This document shows, piece by piece, positions 52,145 to 61,813 of a stretch of 64,000 nt of DNA. Source of the DNA: Sphaerisporangium siamense. GTDB taxonomy: Bacteria > Actinomycetota > Actinomycetes > Streptosporangiales > Streptosporangiaceae. The DNA is taken from the NCBI RefSeq assembly GCF_014205275.1, contig NZ_JACHND010000001.1:6634001-6698000 (forward strand), given 5' to 3'. The position numbers and the translations under genes were made by a program. The notes below the pieces were generated by a model. The model was not told the origin of the DNA, ran no database searches, and was given only the letters and a program-made list of their open reading frames with translations. The stretch's first letter is position 1. Every line of letters starts with the position of its first letter.

Positions 52145-53320
52145 GTGAAAATCGCCTTCGTCTCCGTGCACGAGCTTTCGTCCGACCTTCTCGCCGTCGC
52201 CCGCGAGTTGAGCGCTGCCCACCGCGTCACCATCTACACGCGTCGCGACGCCGCCGACCGCAAGCCCCGCGGCAAGGTGGCCACCGGCGTGGCGATCGAG
52301 TACGTGGACGCGGGCCCGGCCCGGCCGCTCCCCGAGACCGCGGTCATGCCGCACGTCTCCGCCTTCAGCGCCCATCTGCGGGAGCGCTGGGCCAAGGACC
52401 GCCCCGACGTCGTGCACGCCCACTCCTGGACCGGCGGCCTGGCCGCCGTCGCCGCGATCGACGGCCTGGACGTGCCGATCGTGCAGACCTTCCACGCCGC
52501 GAACCCGATCGGCGCCCGCCCGGGCGACCGCGAGGCCGCGGCCCGCACCAAGCTGGAGCGGGCGATCGGGCGGCGGGCCAACGCGGTCGTCGCGTCCTGC
52601 GCGAGCGAGGCGGCGGACCTGATCCGGCTGGGCGTGCCGCGCAGGACCATCGCCGTCGTCCCGCACGGCGTGGACGTCGAGCGCTTCCGCCGCCAGGGCC
52701 CGGCCGGCGCCCGCGGCGACCGTCCCCGCCTGCTGCACGTCGGTCACATCGGCCGGGGCGGCGGCGCCGACGTCGCGATCCGGGCGCTGGACGGCATTCC
52801 GGGCGCGGAGCTGGTGATCGCCGGCGGCCCCCGTCCCGACGCCCCGGAGGCCGAGCGCGACCTGGAGCGCCTGACCCTGCTGGCCAAGGAGGCCGGCGTG
52901 GAGGACCGGGTCACGCTGCTCGGCCACGTCACCCACAACGCGATGCCGAAGCTGATGCGCGGCGCGGACATCGTCCTCACGCTGCCGGTCGCCGCGCCCA
53001 ACGGCAAGGTCGCGCTGGAGGCCATGGCCTGCGGCGTCCCGGTGATCGCCTCGGCCGTCGGCGCGCACCTGGACTCGGTGGTCGAGGGCGTGACCGGCCT
53101 GCTGGTCCGCCCGCAGGACCCGGCGGCCCTGGCCCGCCGCACCCGCGCCCTCCTCGGCGACCTCACCCGCCGCACGGCCCTGGGCTTCGCCGGCGCCGAC
53201 CGCGCCGGGTCCCGGTACTCGATGGAGCGCATCGGCCGCGAACTGGTCCGCGTGTACGAGAACGTGACCGGCCGCGCCCGTCCCGTCGAGCTGGACGAGG
53301 CCGAGGCCGAGGCCGCCTGA
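52145..53320 (+). CDS. GT4-family glycosyltransferase
   Basis: This is a retaining GT-B enzyme of 391 residues. The N-terminal acceptor domain starts KIAFVSVHELSSDLLAVARELSAAHRVTIYT. The linker PHGVDVERF leads to the donor domain (LLHVGHIGRGGGADVAIRAL), which ends with the E-x7-E-like segment APNGKVALEAMACGVPVIAS and GLLVRPQDPAALA. The segment that usually reads ExFG is NGKVALE here, a variation seen in some GT4. A GTG start has GAGG upstream. The substrate is unknown; a perfect hairpin follows, so it is monocistronic. Confidence 0.9.
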   Translation: MKIAFVSVHELSSDLLAVARELSAAHRVTIYTRRDAADRKPRGKVATGVAIEYVDAGPARPLPETAVMPHVSAFSAHLRERWAKDRPDVVHAHSWTGGLAAVAAIDGLDVPIVQTFHAANPIGARPGDREAAARTKLERAIGRRANAVVASCASEAADLIRLGVPRRTIAVVPHGVDVERFRRQGPAGARGDRPRLLHVGHIGRGGGADVAIRALDGIPGAELVIAGGPRPDAPEAERDLERLTLLAKEAGVEDRVTLLGHVTHNAMPKLMRGADIVLTLPVAAPNGKVALEAMACGVPVIASAVGAHLDSVVEGVTGLLVRPQDPAALARRTRALLGDLTRRTALGFAGADRAGSRYSMERIGRELVRVYENVTGRARPVELDEAEAEAA

Positions 53321-53333
53321 CCACTCCCGCCGG

Positions 53334-53361
53334 GCCCGTGCCACCCCCGGGTGGCACGGGC
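53334..53361 (+). terminator. Terminator after glycosyltransferase
   Basis: A perfect 13-bp stem (53334-53346 with 53349-53361) starts 14 bp after the stop. Confidence 0.75.
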
Positions 53362-53416
53362 TTCGTCGCTCCCGGGCCTCTGCGGGTCTCCCCGGCTCCG
53401 GGCAGCCGGGCGCCGG

Positions 53417-54283
53417 TCAGGTGACGGCGTGTACGGGGACGGTCCAGGTGTCGCACGCCTTGGGCCGTCCCGACCGGAATCCTCGTTCCAGCCACCGCGA
53501 CTGCGTGTCCGACCGCCCGTGGTCGCGGACCCACCGCGCCTCCAGCGTGCCCTGATAGGACTCCTGGAACCGGCTCCACGGCGGGAGCGCCTCGCGCAGG
53601 AGGTGGAGCGCGACTCCGCCCAGGCAGGTCGCCTGGAGCTCCAGCCGCCGGCTCAGGACGTCCTGTACGGCGCGTTTGGCGCCGTACGCGGCCTCCGCTT
53701 CCCAGTCGAGGATGTTGACCATGTGCTGGACGTGGTGGGCGTACTCGTGGGCGACGAGGTCGGCCACCAGGGCGGTCCCGTCCGGGGACAGGTCGTCCCG
53801 CTCCAGAAGGACGTAGTAGGCGCGGGACTCCGGGCAATAGGTGCCGTCCGCGCCTCTGGAGGGCATCGTCCCGCATTCGCGATCCTTGACCCGGCGCGGC
53901 ACGAAGACCCGGCGCGGCGGCGTGAAGTACGTCCTCGCCGCCTTGAACTCCCGCGCCCAGACGCGGTCCAGGCAGGCGGAGAAGGCGTTGCCGTACCGCC
54001 GCATCGAGGCCAGGCTTCCCGCCCTGACCACGGGAAGGCGGCAGGACGTCCTCGGGACCTTCGGCACGGCGTAGAGCGGGCTCCTGACGGCGGCGTCACG
54101 GCCCTGGGGCGGGGGGACCCGGTCCGGTGCCCTGGCCGGGGACACGGGTCGCGTGGGAGTGGCCGTGGGGCTGGGCTCGGCGTGCCACCGTCCCACGCCC
54201 AGAGGCGCCGCGTCGCGGGCCGGCTCCGCGGCACAGGAGGCGAGGACGGCGCACACGCTGAACGCGGCGAGGATGCGGCGCAT
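53417..54283 (-). CDS. Lipoprotein zinc metallopeptidase (neutral, HExxH)
   Basis: This is a predicted surface lipoprotein of 288 residues. The lipobox LASC places the lipidated Cys at 17, followed by a Pro/Thr-rich spacer. The peptidase domain has HEYAHH (179-184; His179, Glu180 and His183) and a downstream RLELQATCLGG that supplies the third zinc ligand Glu. This matches the YpfJ-like neutral zinc metallopeptidase family of unknown substrate. Four further Cys may form disulfides. It stands alone. Confidence 0.88.
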   Translation of the reverse strand: MRRILAAFSVCAVLASCAAEPARDAAPLGVGRWHAEPSPTATPTRPVSPARAPDRVPPPQGRDAAVRSPLYAVPKVPRTSCRLPVVRAGSLASMRRYGNAFSACLDRVWAREFKAARTYFTPPRRVFVPRRVKDRECGTMPSRGADGTYCPESRAYYVLLERDDLSPDGTALVADLVAHEYAHHVQHMVNILDWEAEAAYGAKRAVQDVLSRRLELQATCLGGVALHLLREALPPWSRFQESYQGTLEARWVRDHGRSDTQSRWLERGFRSGRPKACDTWTVPVHAVT

Positions 54284-54343
54284 GATCGCGCATCATAGGG
54301 AACGAAGCCGCATGTCGTATATCAAGTGATATTGCTTCACATG

Positions 54344-54369
54344 CCGGGCGGACCTTATCGTCCGCCCGG
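54344..54369 (-). terminator. Terminator after sthA
   Basis: A perfect 10-bp stem CCGGGCGGAC/GTCCGCCCGG (54344-54353 with 54360-54369) lies 9 bp after the minus-strand stop. Confidence 0.7.
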
Positions 54370-54377
54370 AACGGGCG

Positions 54378-55781
54378 TCAGTCGGCGAAGCGCGCCATTC
54401 TGCGGATCTTGTTCATGGCGTCCAGGGCGGCGACCTTGTAGGACTCCGACAGGGTCGGATAGTTGAACACCGCCTCCACCAGGTAGTCCACGGTGCCGCC
54501 GCAGCCCATGACCGTCTGCCCGATGTGCAGCAGCTCGGTGGCGCCGGTGCCGAAGACGTGCACGCCGAGCAGGGCGTGGTCCTCGGGCGAGACCAGCAGC
54601 TTGAGCATGCCGTAGGTGTCGCCGATGATCTGGCCGCGCGCCAGCTCCCGGTAGCGCGACACCCCGACCTCGAAAGGGATGTGCGCCTTGGTCAGCTCGT
54701 CCTCGGTCCTGCCGATGAAGCTGATCTCCGGGACCGTGTAGATGCCGATCGGCTGAAGGTGCGACATGCCCCGCAGCGGCTCGTCGCAGGCGTGGTGGGC
54801 GGCGATGCGGCCCTGCTCCATCGAGGTGGCGGCCAGCGCGGGGAAGCCGATGACGTCGCCGACCGCGTAGATGTGCGGCACGGCCGTGCGGTAGTACTCG
54901 TCCACGGCGATCCGGCCCCGGGCGTCGGCGGTGAGCCCGGCGGCGTCCAGGCCGAGGCCCTCGGTGACGCCGTTGCGGCCCGCCGAGTACAGGACGGTCT
55001 CGGCCGGGATCTTCTTGCCGCTCTCCAGCACCGTGACGCAGCCGCGCGCCCGCCGCTCGACCGAGGCGACGGTCTCGCCGAAGCGGAAGGTGACCGCGAG
55101 GTCGCGCAGGTGGTACTTGAGCGCCTCGACGATCTCCAGGTCGCAGAACTCCAGCATCCGCTCCCGCCGCTCGACCACGGTGACCTTGGTGCCGAGCGCG
55201 GCGAACATGGAGGCGTACTCGATGCCGATCACCCCGGCGCCGACGACCACCATCGAGTCGGGCACGTGCTCCAGCCGCAGCATCCCGTCGGAGTCGATGA
55301 TCGTGCGGTCGTCGAAGTCCACGCTGTCCGGGCGCGCGGGCCGCGTCCCGGTGGCGATGATGACCTTGTCGGCGGTGACCTTGGCGGTCTTGCCGCGCTC
55401 GTCGGTCACCTCGACCGTGTGCGGGTCCAGGAAGCGGCCGCAGCCGAGCAGCATGGCGACGTGGTTGCGGGACAGCTGGCTCCTGACGACGTCGATCTCC
55501 CGGCCCACCACGTGCGCGGTGCGCATGGTGAGGTCGGCGACGGTGACGTCCTCCTTCAGCCGGTAGCTCTGGCCGTACAGCTCCCGTTGGTTGAGGCCGG
55601 TGAGGTAGAGGACGGCCTCGCGCATCGTCTTGGACGGGATCGTGCCGGTGTTGATGCACACCCCGCCGACCATGTCGCGCCGCTCGACGATGGCGACCGT
55701 GCGCTCCAGCTTGGCCGCCGCGATGGCCGCCTTCTGCCCGCCGGGGCCGGACCCCAGAACAAGGATCTCGAAATCGGACAC
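54378..55781 (-). CDS. sthA: Soluble pyridine nucleotide transhydrogenase
   Basis: This is a cytoplasmic flavoprotein of 467 residues that moves hydride between NADPH and NAD+. It has the FAD site ([20 protein letters not shown]) and the family's altered active site [11 protein letters not shown], in which the second redox Cys is replaced by Thr47, separating it from lipoamide dehydrogenase. The NAD(P) site is [16 protein letters not shown]. The dimerisation domain ([14 protein letters not shown] onward) is complete. It is monocistronic, with a hairpin downstream. Confidence 0.93.
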   Translation of the reverse strand: MSDFEILVLGSGPGGQKAAIAAAKLERTVAIVERRDMVGGVCINTGTIPSKTMREAVLYLTGLNQRELYGQSYRLKEDVTVADLTMRTAHVVGREIDVVRSQLSRNHVAMLLGCGRFLDPHTVEVTDERGKTAKVTADKVIIATGTRPARPDSVDFDDRTIIDSDGMLRLEHVPDSMVVVGAGVIGIEYASMFAALGTKVTVVERRERMLEFCDLEIVEALKYHLRDLAVTFRFGETVASVERRARGCVTVLESGKKIPAETVLYSAGRNGVTEGLGLDAAGLTADARGRIAVDEYYRTAVPHIYAVGDVIGFPALAATSMEQGRIAAHHACDEPLRGMSHLQPIGIYTVPEISFIGRTEDELTKAHIPFEVGVSRYRELARGQIIGDTYGMLKLLVSPEDHALLGVHVFGTGATELLHIGQTVMGCGGTVDYLVEAVFNYPTLSESYKVAALDAMNKIRRMARFAD

Positions 55782-55871
55782 ACCGCCAAGTGTGCGGTGA
55801 AGCTAGGAAATGGTGAATACCTACCTGCCATAGGGGGCGCGAATTCGGCATAACGCTGGGATCACGGACAG

Positions 55872-56969
55872 ATGCCTGTTTTCATTGGGCGCATGTCGAT
55901 CCGTGGCGCGTACCTGATCGTGGTGGCGGCGAGCCTGACGCTCTGCCCGATCCCGGAACCGGCGGCCCGGCACTCCCCCACGGCTCCCCCGCCGGCCGTC
56001 CGCCCCGAGACACCCCCCGCGCCTCCCGTGACTCCCCCGCCGGCGGTCCGCCGCGGGACGCCGCCCCCGTACCCGCCCCACGCCCCGCCGGTGGTGAGCC
56101 GTCCCGCTCCCCCGCCCGCCCGTGCGGCGGACGCCGGCCCCGACCGCCCCCCGCCTCCCGTCTACGACCACCGGTACGGCGGCACCGCCGCGCCATCGGT
56201 CCCGGTTCCCCCGCCTGCCCCTGTCCCCCCGCCCGGCCTGGACGGCACCCCGCCCGCTCCTCCCTCTCCGCCGGCCGCGCCCGGCTCCGCCGAGCCGCCG
56301 GGCGGCGCCGCGTCCGATCGTCCCGACGCCCGGTGGGGCGTGCCCGTGCTGGTGGAGGACTTCGACGGCGACCGGGTCGACACGAGCAAGTGGGAGGTCT
56401 ACCACTCCCCCGGCGCCGCGGTGAACCCGCGCACCGCCGAGGCGACCACCGTCCACGACGGCATGCTGCGCATGACCGGCGGCTTCTACGGCGGCAAGGA
56501 CCTGTCCGGCGGCGTCGCGAGCCGGATGTCGCAGACCTACGGCCGCTGGGAGGTCCGGTTCCGCGGCGAGCCCGGCCGCGGGTACTCGCTGGTCGCGCTG
56601 CTGTGGCCGGAGAGCCAGAGCCCCGAGTACGCCGAGGTCGACTTCGCCGAGGTGATCGACGCGACCCGCCGGAGCGCGGGGATCTACGTCCACCGGGGCG
56701 AGTCGCGGCAGGCGCAAAGCCTGGTGCGCGCCGACTTCACGCGCTGGCACACGGCGGCCGTCGACTGGACGCCCGGACGGCTGACGTTCTGGCTCGACGG
56801 CAGGCGGACCTGGGAGTACACCGGGCCGAACGTCCCCGCGGCGCGGCCCATGCACCTCACCCTGCAGAACGACGTGGTCTGCAACCAGTGGTCGCCCTGC
56901 CGGGACGCGTCCACGCCCGCCACGGTGTCGATGTTCGTGGACTGGGTCAAGATCTACCGGGCGCCCTGA
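55872..56969 (+). CDS. Secreted GH16-type glycoside hydrolase
   Basis: This is a predicted secreted endo-glucanase-like enzyme of 365 residues. A signal segment (about 9-25) is followed by a Pro-rich linker of about 125 residues (30-155) and a GH16 jelly-roll. Catalytic residues are seen in EVDFAE at 255-260 (ExDxxE: nucleophile Glu255 and acid/base Glu260). The substrate among beta-1,3/1,4-glucans is unknown. An ATG at 55893 may be the true start. The final 23 bp overlap the pucR gene on the other strand. Confidence 0.88.
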   Translation: MPVFIGRMSIRGAYLIVVAASLTLCPIPEPAARHSPTAPPPAVRPETPPAPPVTPPPAVRRGTPPPYPPHAPPVVSRPAPPPARAADAGPDRPPPPVYDHRYGGTAAPSVPVPPPAPVPPPGLDGTPPAPPSPPAAPGSAEPPGGAASDRPDARWGVPVLVEDFDGDRVDTSKWEVYHSPGAAVNPRTAEATTVHDGMLRMTGGFYGGKDLSGGVASRMSQTYGRWEVRFRGEPGRGYSLVALLWPESQSPEYAEVDFAEVIDATRRSAGIYVHRGESRQAQSLVRADFTRWHTAAVDWTPGRLTFWLDGRRTWEYTGPNVPAARPMHLTLQNDVVCNQWSPCRDASTPATVSMFVDWVKIYRAP

Positions 56970-58050
56970 CCCGGGCGCGGGCGGGCCCGTCCAGCAGTTC
57001 GGCCGCCTTGAGCCCGAGGTGCAGCACGAGGCGGTCCTCTCCGTCGGCGAGGTCGAGCCCGGTGGCGCGCTCGGCCTTGGCCAGCCGGTAGTAGAGGGTC
57101 TGGCGGTGGACGCCGAGCCGCGCCGCGGTCTCCCCGGCGTGCCCGGCGTGGTCGAGGTAGGTGCCGACGGTGTGGGCCAGCTCGCCGTCCAGCACGGCGG
57201 CCTCGGCGGCGAGGTCGGCCAGCTCGGCGGCGGAGAGCCGGGCGAGCAGGCGGTGGACGCCGAGCGAGCTCCAGCAGGCGACGGGCGCGTGCCGGGGCAC
57301 CCGCTGGGCGACGCGCAGCGCCAGCGTCGCCTCCCGCCAGCTCCGCCACGCCTCGCCGACGTCGTCCCGGACGCCGCCGATGCCCGCCGCCGTGCCGTAC
57401 ATGCCGATGACCCGGGCCGCGACGGCCTCGGCCTGCGCGGCGGGGACGAGGACGGCGGTGACCGGGTCGCCCGCGTCGGCGATCACGCCGCGCGGCAGCG
57501 TCCACAGCGGCACGACGCCGCCGGTGCCGCTCTGCACGGCGATCGCGGCGCACGGCCCGGGAAGATCGATCGCGGCGGAGGCGCGCAGCTCGGGGTCGGC
57601 CGACAGCAGGTCGCGCAGGCGGGCGCCGAGGTCCTGGCGGCTGCGCGCCTCCCTGGCCAGGGCGGCGGCGGCACGTTCCACCAGGGGCGCGACCCGGGCC
57701 AGCCGCTCGTCGCCGAGCGCGCCGGAGTCCAGCAGCCACAGGTAGCCGTAGGTGACGCCGCGGTGGCGCAGCGGGACGCAGACGCGGGCCAGCACGCCGA
57801 GGCCCCGGTCGGCCGGGATGCGGACCGGGCCCTCGGCCGAGGCGATGCCGTACCCCTCGAAGTAGGCGCGGACCTCGTCGGAGGCGCGCCTGCGCAGGAT
57901 GGACTCGCGGCGCACGGTGTCGATGTCCCCGCTCTGGGCCGCGTAGGCGAGCATCTGGAACGAGCGGTCCTCCAGCGTCGCGGAGGCGTCCAGGATCCCC
58001 GCGATCTCATCGACTGTTTCCTGCAGATCCACTCGCACATTGTCATACAT
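56947..58050 (-). CDS. PucR-family regulator of proline catabolism
   Basis: This is a 367-residue transcription activator. A variable N-terminal sensor half is followed by the PucR C-terminal HTH_30 (LDHAGHAGETAARLGVHRQTLYYRLAKAERATGLDL, about 300-335). It is divergent from putB/pruA, a layout in which such proteins are known to activate proline use in actinomycetes. A perfect palindrome (58043-58058) covers its own start, fitting autoregulation. Its 3' end overlaps the GH16 gene tail by 23 bp. Confidence 0.9.
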   Translation of the reverse strand: MYDNVRVDLQETVDEIAGILDASATLEDRSFQMLAYAAQSGDIDTVRRESILRRRASDEVRAYFEGYGIASAEGPVRIPADRGLGVLARVCVPLRHRGVTYGYLWLLDSGALGDERLARVAPLVERAAAALAREARSRQDLGARLRDLLSADPELRASAAIDLPGPCAAIAVQSGTGGVVPLWTLPRGVIADAGDPVTAVLVPAAQAEAVAARVIGMYGTAAGIGGVRDDVGEAWRSWREATLALRVAQRVPRHAPVACWSSLGVHRLLARLSAAELADLAAEAAVLDGELAHTVGTYLDHAGHAGETAARLGVHRQTLYYRLAKAERATGLDLADGEDRLVLHLGLKAAELLDGPARARVRAPGRS

Positions 58051-58058
58051 CTGTATGA
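58043..58058. promoter_or_regulatory. Palindrome over pucR start
   Basis: TCATACATCTGTATGA is a perfect inverted repeat (7-bp arms) that includes the pucR start codon and lies 70 bp before putB. Confidence 0.55.
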
Positions 58059-58127
58059 ACCGGGTAGACGCCGCCCGTGGCGGATGTCCATGGAAGCCGC
58101 TGAAGTGCAGCTTTTAGGGTGGTTGAC

Positions 58128-59045
58128 ATGCTCGGTTCCCTGCTTCTGGCGGTTTCGCGCAGCCCTCTCGCGCGCCGCGCCGTATCGGGTTTCCCGGTCA
58201 CCCGGCATGTGGTGGACCGGTTCGTCGCGGGCGAGGACGCCGGAGACGCGCTGCGCGCCGTGCGCCGCCTCACCGACGCGCGCCTCACGGTCACCCTCGA
58301 CCATCTCGGCGAGGAGACCAAGGACGCCAGGGCCGCCGCCGAGACGGTCAAGGCGTACGTCACGATGCTGGACACGCTGCGCCCCCTCGGCCTCGGCGAC
58401 CGCGCCGAAGTGTCGGTCAAGCTCTCGGCCGTCGGCCAGATGCTGGACGACCGCATGGCCCTGGACCACGCCCGCGAGGTCTGCGCCGCCGCGCGGGACG
58501 CCGCCACCACCGTGACCCTGGACATGGAAGATCACACCACGGTCGACTCCACGCTGTCGATCCTGCGCGACCTGCGCGAGGACTTCCCCTCCACCGGCGT
58601 GGCGATCCAGGCGTACCTGCACCGCAGCGAGCAGGACCTGCGCGAGCTGTCCCGGGAGGGCTCCCGGGTGCGGCTGGTCAAGGGCGCCTACCGCGAGCCC
58701 GCCACCGTCGCCCACCAGAAGAAGACCGAGGTGGACAAGGCGTACGTGCGGTGCCTGCGCATCCTCATGGAGGGGAAGGGGTATCCCATGGTGGCCACGC
58801 ACGACGACCGGCTCATCTCGATCACCGAGCTGCTCGCCGACGAGGCCGGACGGAGCCGCGACAGCTTCGAGTACCAGATGCTCTACGGGATCAGGACCGA
58901 CAAGCAGGAGGCGCTCGCCGCCGCCGGCTCCACCGTCCGCGTCTACGTGCCCTACGGCGACGACTGGTACGGCTACTTCATGCGCCGCCTGGCCGAGCGG
59001 CCCGCCAACGTCGCCTTCTTCCTGCGTTCACTCCGCTCCAAGTGA
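58128..59045 (+). CDS. putB: Proline dehydrogenase
   Basis: This FAD-dependent enzyme of 305 residues oxidises proline to pyrroline-5-carboxylate. The (beta/alpha)8 barrel motifs are seen: VSVKLSAVGQM, VTLDMEDHTTVDSTL, GVAIQAYLHRSEQDL, VRLVKGAYREP, the MVATHDDRLI strand and EYQMLYGIR. The ATG at 58128 follows AGGGTGG. It is 8 bp from pruA, so the two steps of proline breakdown are cotranscribed under the divergent PucR regulator. Confidence 0.95.
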   Translation: MLGSLLLAVSRSPLARRAVSGFPVTRHVVDRFVAGEDAGDALRAVRRLTDARLTVTLDHLGEETKDARAAAETVKAYVTMLDTLRPLGLGDRAEVSVKLSAVGQMLDDRMALDHAREVCAAARDAATTVTLDMEDHTTVDSTLSILRDLREDFPSTGVAIQAYLHRSEQDLRELSREGSRVRLVKGAYREPATVAHQKKTEVDKAYVRCLRILMEGKGYPMVATHDDRLISITELLADEAGRSRDSFEYQMLYGIRTDKQEALAAAGSTVRVYVPYGDDWYGYFMRRLAERPANVAFFLRSLRSK

Positions 59046-59053
59046 GGTCAGTC

Positions 59054-60733
59054 ATGGATGCCGTCACCAACGTCCCCGTCCCGGCCAACGAGCCGGTCCA
59101 CGGCTACGCCCCCGGCAGCGCCGAACGGGCGGCGCTGGAGGGCCGTGTCAAGGAGCTGTCCGGCACGGCGATCGACCTGACGATGACGATCGGCGGGGAG
59201 CGGCGCATGGCCACCGGCCCGGCCATCGAGGTCGTGCAGCCGCACAACCACGCCCACGTGCTCGGGCACACCGCCGACGCCTCGGCCGCCGACGTGCGCG
59301 CCGCCGTCGACACCGCGCTGCGGGCCGCCCCGGCATGGCGGGCGCTGCCGTTCGAGGAGCGGGCCGCGATCTTCCTCAGGGCCGCCGACCTGCTGTCGGG
59401 CCCGTGGCGGGCGACGCTCAACGCGGCCACGATCCTCGGCCAGTCCAAGACCGCGCAGCAGGCCGAGATCGACGCCGCCTGCGAGCTGATCGACTTCCTG
59501 CGCTTCAACGTGCACTTCGCGCGGCAGCTCCTCACCGAGCAGCCGAGCTCGTCGCCGGGTGTGTGGAACCGCATGGAGTACCGGCCGCTGGAAGGCTTCG
59601 TGCTGGCGATCACGCCGTTCAACTTCACCGCCATCGCCGGCAACCTGCCGACCTCCGCGGCGCTGATGGGCAACGTGGTCGTGTGGAAGCCGTCGCCGAC
59701 GCAGCAGTTCGCCGCGCACTTCACGATGCGCCTGCTGGAGGAGGCCGGGCTGCCGCCGGGCGTCATCAACATGGTGACCGGCAACGGCGCGGCCGTCTCG
59801 GAGGTCGCGCTCACCCACCCGCGGCTGGCGGGCATCCACTTCACCGGGTCCACCGCGACCTTCCAGCACCTGTGGGCCACCGTCGGCGCCAACATCGCCG
59901 GCTACCGCGGCTACCCGCGCCTGGTCGGCGAGACCGGCGGCAAGGACTTCGTGCTCGCCCACCCGTCCGCCGACCCGGCCGCGCTCACCACGGCGCTGAT
60001 CCGCGGCGCGTTCGAGTACCAGGGCCAGAAGTGCTCGGCGGCCTCCCGGGCGTACGTCCCCCGCTCGATCTGGAGCGGGATCCGCGACGACTTCGTGGCG
60101 ACCGCCGAGTCCCTGACCGTGGGCGACGTCGCCGCCGACCTGTCGACGTTCATGGGCGCGGTCATCGACGCGCGCGCGTTCGCCAAGAACAAGGCGGCCA
60201 TCGACCGGGCGAAGGCCACCGGCTCGGTGGAGGTGCTCACCGGCTCCTACGACGACTCCACCGGCTACTTCGTCAGGCCCACGGTGCTGGTCGGCGCCGA
60301 CCCCGAGGACGAGGTGTTCGTCAAGGAGTACTTCGGGCCGATCCTCGCCGTGCACGTCTACGACGACGGCGACTACGACACCGTCCTCGACCAGCTGGAG
60401 GGCGTGTCCCCGTACGCGCTGACCGGCGCGGTCATCGCCCGCGACCGGTACGCGATCGCCGAGGCGACCGAGCGGCTGCGCTTCGCGGCCGGCAACTTCT
60501 ACATCAACGACAAGCCCACCGGCGCGGTCGTCGGGCAGCAGCCGTTCGGCGGCGCCCGGGGCTCGGGCACCAACGACAAGGCCGGCTCGATCTTCAACCT
60601 GATCCGCTGGGTCAACGCCCGCGCCATCAAGGAGACCTTCGTGCCGCCGGTCGTCGCGCCGCCCTACCGGGGCGACATCCCCCAGACCGGCTGGCAGCAG
60701 CCCGGCCTGGACGCGCTCGGCTTCACGGAGTGA
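59054..60733 (+). CDS. pruA: L-glutamate gamma-semialdehyde (P5C) dehydrogenase
   Basis: This NAD-dependent aldehyde dehydrogenase of 559 residues makes glutamate from P5C, the second step after PutB. Catalytic Glu in GETGGKDFV and Cys in GQKCSAASRAYVP are visible, with the cofactor strand FTGSTATFQHLW and the C-terminal PFGGARGSGTNDKAGSIFNLIRWV typical of this class. The ATG at 59054 is 8 bp after putB; the frame is open far upstream but inside putB. Confidence 0.96.
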   Translation: MDAVTNVPVPANEPVHGYAPGSAERAALEGRVKELSGTAIDLTMTIGGERRMATGPAIEVVQPHNHAHVLGHTADASAADVRAAVDTALRAAPAWRALPFEERAAIFLRAADLLSGPWRATLNAATILGQSKTAQQAEIDAACELIDFLRFNVHFARQLLTEQPSSSPGVWNRMEYRPLEGFVLAITPFNFTAIAGNLPTSAALMGNVVVWKPSPTQQFAAHFTMRLLEEAGLPPGVINMVTGNGAAVSEVALTHPRLAGIHFTGSTATFQHLWATVGANIAGYRGYPRLVGETGGKDFVLAHPSADPAALTTALIRGAFEYQGQKCSAASRAYVPRSIWSGIRDDFVATAESLTVGDVAADLSTFMGAVIDARAFAKNKAAIDRAKATGSVEVLTGSYDDSTGYFVRPTVLVGADPEDEVFVKEYFGPILAVHVYDDGDYDTVLDQLEGVSPYALTGAVIARDRYAIAEATERLRFAAGNFYINDKPTGAVVGQQPFGGARGSGTNDKAGSIFNLIRWVNARAIKETFVPPVVAPPYRGDIPQTGWQQPGLDALGFTE

Positions 60734-60774
60734 CGTCCGGCTCCGGCCTCGCTTTCCCGAGCGGCGCCTGACGT

Positions 60775-60808
60775 GGGCGCCCGGCCCCAACGGCGTGGCC
60801 GGGTGCCC
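60775..60808 (+). terminator. Terminator after pruA
   Basis: A 12-bp stem with one mismatch (60775-60786 with 60797-60808) follows 41 bp after the stop. Confidence 0.65.
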
Positions 60809-60913
60809 TCGTCATCAGGGCCGGGCGGTCCGTCGCCGTGGCGATGGCCGGTCCTGGCGGCGTGCGTCTCCTGACAGAATCTCCCGGGTACGGGTGACGA
60901 CGGGGGGAGCGAC

Positions 60914-61507
60914 ATGACCGCGGCCGGGCACGACGGCGGGCACACCACACTGGCGGACGTCCTCGGCGGGTACGCGCCGGCGTCGGAGAGCGAGGCGGCC
61001 GAGCTGCGGCGGGTCCGTGCGCTGGCCTCTGGCGAGAACCCCTGGGACCGGGCGACGCCGCTGCACCTCACGGCGTCCGCGCTGATCGTCCACCCGCCGA
61101 CCCGCCGCGTGCTGCTGCGCTGGCATCCGCGGCAGCGGGCGTGGCTCCAGGTGGGCGGGCACGCCGACCCGCACGAGGAGCTTCCCCTCGCGATCGCCCT
61201 GCGCGAGGGCGCCGAGGAGACCGGGCTCGCCGACCTCACGCCGTGGCCGGACGCGGCGCTGGTGCACCTCGTCATCGTCCCCGTCGCCGCCGGGTCCGCC
61301 GAGCCCGCGCACGAGCACGCCGACCTGCGCTTCGTCCTCGCCACCGCCACGCCCGAGGCGGTGCGGCCGGAGAACCCGGAGGCGCGGCTGCGGTGGGCGT
61401 CCATCGCCGAGGCCCGCGAGCTGACCACCGAGGCCAACCTGCGCGAGACGCTGTCCCGCGTCGGGCGGCTCCTGGAAGACGCGCCCGCCTCCGCCGGGGC
61501 CGTGTGA
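60914..61507 (+). CDS. NUDIX hydrolase
   Basis: This is a 197-residue pyrophosphohydrolase. The Nudix box is present at about 81-104 (GHADPHEELPLAIALREGAEETGL, matching Gx5Ex7REUxEExGU). A helical N-terminal part and the strand HLTASALIVHPPTRRVLLRWHP precede it. Substrates of this group include sugar nucleotides and modified NTPs; none can be assigned. A short frame of 46 codons overlaps its stop (GTGA at 61504) but looks spurious. Confidence 0.92.
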   Translation: MTAAGHDGGHTTLADVLGGYAPASESEAAELRRVRALASGENPWDRATPLHLTASALIVHPPTRRVLLRWHPRQRAWLQVGGHADPHEELPLAIALREGAEETGLADLTPWPDAALVHLVIVPVAAGSAEPAHEHADLRFVLATATPEAVRPENPEARLRWASIAEARELTTEANLRETLSRVGRLLEDAPASAGAV

Positions 61508-61813
61508 CCGTCCGCCTCGCGGAGCATGTCCCGCAGGCCGCGCTCGGCGGGCCGCGTCCCGGTGGGGGGCGCGGCCCGAACTTCTGGTGGGGCGCTTCGG
61601 CGGGGCGCGGTTCACCGTACGTCAACGCCACTGACAACGCGTGAGAGTCGCAGGCCAAGGCCACAGGGGGTCTGGGAGCGACTGCCGGGTTGGTGCTCGT
61701 CTCTACCTGAGGCAGCAACCATGCCCTTTTCATGATGGTCGGCGTTAACTAGGTTTTCATGATCGTCGGTAAGGCTACGGGTGACCACCCCAAGATCAGA
61801 CCTGGGAGATCCC
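61508..61813. other. Intergenic region before phoD
   Basis: It contains direct repeats TTTTCATGATSGTCGG at 61727 and 61754. A 46-codon frame at 61504-61644 is not supported by any family. Confidence 0.4.
61727..61769 (+). promoter_or_regulatory. Direct repeats upstream of phoD-type gene
   Basis: Two 16-base repeats (61727-61742 and 61754-61769) differ at one base. Between and across them GTTAACTAGGT-TTTCATGATCG resembles two 11-bp PHO-box units. Control by PhoP is a guess. Confidence 0.4.

Noticed and set aside
54525..55853. Plus-strand open frame opposite sthA
   Set aside because: SthA on the minus strand has all its motifs; the opposite frame is a shadow.
61504..61644. A 46-codon frame overlapping the NUDIX stop by GTGA
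   Set aside because: The overlap is attractive, but the peptide is Gly/Arg/Pro-rich with no hydrophobic core and no recognisable relatives.
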